From NCBI GenBank assembly GCA_031426185.1, contig JANPKV010000246.1, positions 1 through 6,797 of the forward strand: a DNA stretch of 6,797 bases, written 5' to 3'. The notes below the pieces were generated by a model, which worked only from the letters and a program-made list of their open reading frames with translations, had not been told where the DNA came from and searched no databases. Position numbers and translations under genes: made by a program. Within the stretch, counting starts at the first letter, position 1. Each line of letters begins with the position of its first letter. Below are positions 6,354-6,797 of this stretch, in pieces. The DNA is from JAJNPS01 sp031426185. Lineage in GTDB: Bacteria > Pseudomonadota > Alphaproteobacteria > Rhodobacterales > Rhodobacteraceae.

Positions 6354-6797
6354 TCTGCCGGCACCGCCCGGGGGCGCCGCGCACCGGCCGCTACCCGGTA
6401 GCGCCGGTCGGTCAGGCTGATCAGCCCACCCAGGGCCATCAGCCCCGCCCCGCCCCAGAGCCAGTTCGCCAGGGGCTCGATGTAACTGCGCACCGCCCAG
6501 CCCCCGTCACCCTGCGCGTCGCCGATCACGAGGTAGATGTCGCGCATCAGGCCGTAGTCGATCGCGGCCTCGGTCGTCGGCATCTGCGCGACGGGGTAGA
6601 ACCGCTTTTCGGGAAAAAGGTGTGCTACGACGGTGTCGCCCCGTGTCACCGTCATGTCGGCCATGGTGGACTGGTAATTCGGCCCCTGCACCTCGTCGAC
6701 CTTGTTCAGCGTCACGGTGTAGGAGCCCAGAGGGAAGCTTTGGCCCGGTTGGACCACGCGGATATCCTCGATCTTCCAGGCATTCATCGCCGCCACC
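6350..6797 (-). CDS. ccmF: Cytochrome c haem lyase subunit CcmF, C-terminal part (N-terminus beyond window)
   Basis: Large polytopic membrane component of the haem ligation complex, which takes haem from holo-CcmE and joins it to apocytochrome c together with CcmH. Only the last 148-149 residues of a protein of about 650 are present; the frame stays open to the right edge, and the GTG at 6796 is internal. Visible are the conserved periplasmic block VDEVQGPNYQSTMADMTVTR (about residues 33-52 of the visible part), PEKRFYPV, MPTTEAAIDYGLMRDIYLVI, and a last membrane segment around WLWGGAGLMALGGLISL followed by DRRYRVAAGARR, the typical CcmF end. The stop overlaps the ccmH start by four bases. 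Confidence 0.95.
   Translation of the reverse strand, partial: VAAMNAWKIEDIRVVQPGQSFPLGSYTVTLNKVDEVQGPNYQSTMADMTVTRGDTVVAHLFPEKRFYPVAQMPTTEAAIDYGLMRDIYLVIGDAQGDGGWAVRSYIEPLANWLWGGAGLMALGGLISLTDRRYRVAAGARRPRAVPAE

Overview
The window is GC-rich DNA carrying ordinary chromosomal genes of an alphaproteobacterium, most likely of the Rhodobacterales (Roseobacter/Rhodobacter group). This is judged by how the acetolactate synthase subunits and the cytochrome c maturation pair look, by the GC-rich codon use, and by a palindromic intergenic element ending in a GGGATATTTTT-like tail that I associate with that group. No mobile element, CRISPR array, rRNA or tRNA was seen.

Layout, left to right. (1) Positions 1-1217, minus strand: the two membrane subunits of a TRAP transporter. 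A small DctQ-type permease reads into a large DctM-type permease that runs off the left edge. No substrate-binding protein gene lies upstream of them. (2) Positions 1218-1536: an intergenic stretch with a perfect inverted repeat just before the small permease and no convincing gene. (3) 1537-2448, plus: a YrbG-type sodium/calcium exchanger of the CaCA family. (4) 2496-3104, minus: a beta-class glutathione S-transferase, convergent with the exchanger. (5) 3105-3501: the divergent control region of the transferase and the ilv operon. It contains a promoter, a 15-residue leader peptide rich in Leu, Val and Ile, and a GC hairpin plus T-run. Together these form a textbook-style transcription attenuator. 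(6) 3502-5883, plus: ilvB and ilvN, the large and small subunits of acetolactate (acetohydroxyacid) synthase, separated by a 66-base spacer holding a palindromic REP-like element. (7) 5907-6797, minus: ccmH and the C-terminal part of ccmF, overlapping by four bases; these are haem-ligation components of cytochrome c maturation. They converge on ilvN.

How the genes work together: IlvB and IlvN form the first common enzyme of valine, leucine and isoleucine synthesis. The leader peptide would let the supply of charged branched-chain tRNAs set transcription of both genes, while IlvN gives feedback inhibition of the enzyme. CcmF and CcmH act together at the membrane in attaching haem to apocytochrome c. 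The transporter, exchanger and transferase are separate functions with no clear link to the rest.

The window looks mainly like core metabolism. The most rewarding item is the ilvBN attenuator, whose 15-codon leader gene is short enough to be missed by gene callers. Second-tier items are the Glu-for-Asp change in the thiamine-diphosphate motif of IlvB, the palindromic element inside the ilvBN operon, and the repeated TATTGCG boxes in the divergent control region. I did not find evidence for a wholly new system.
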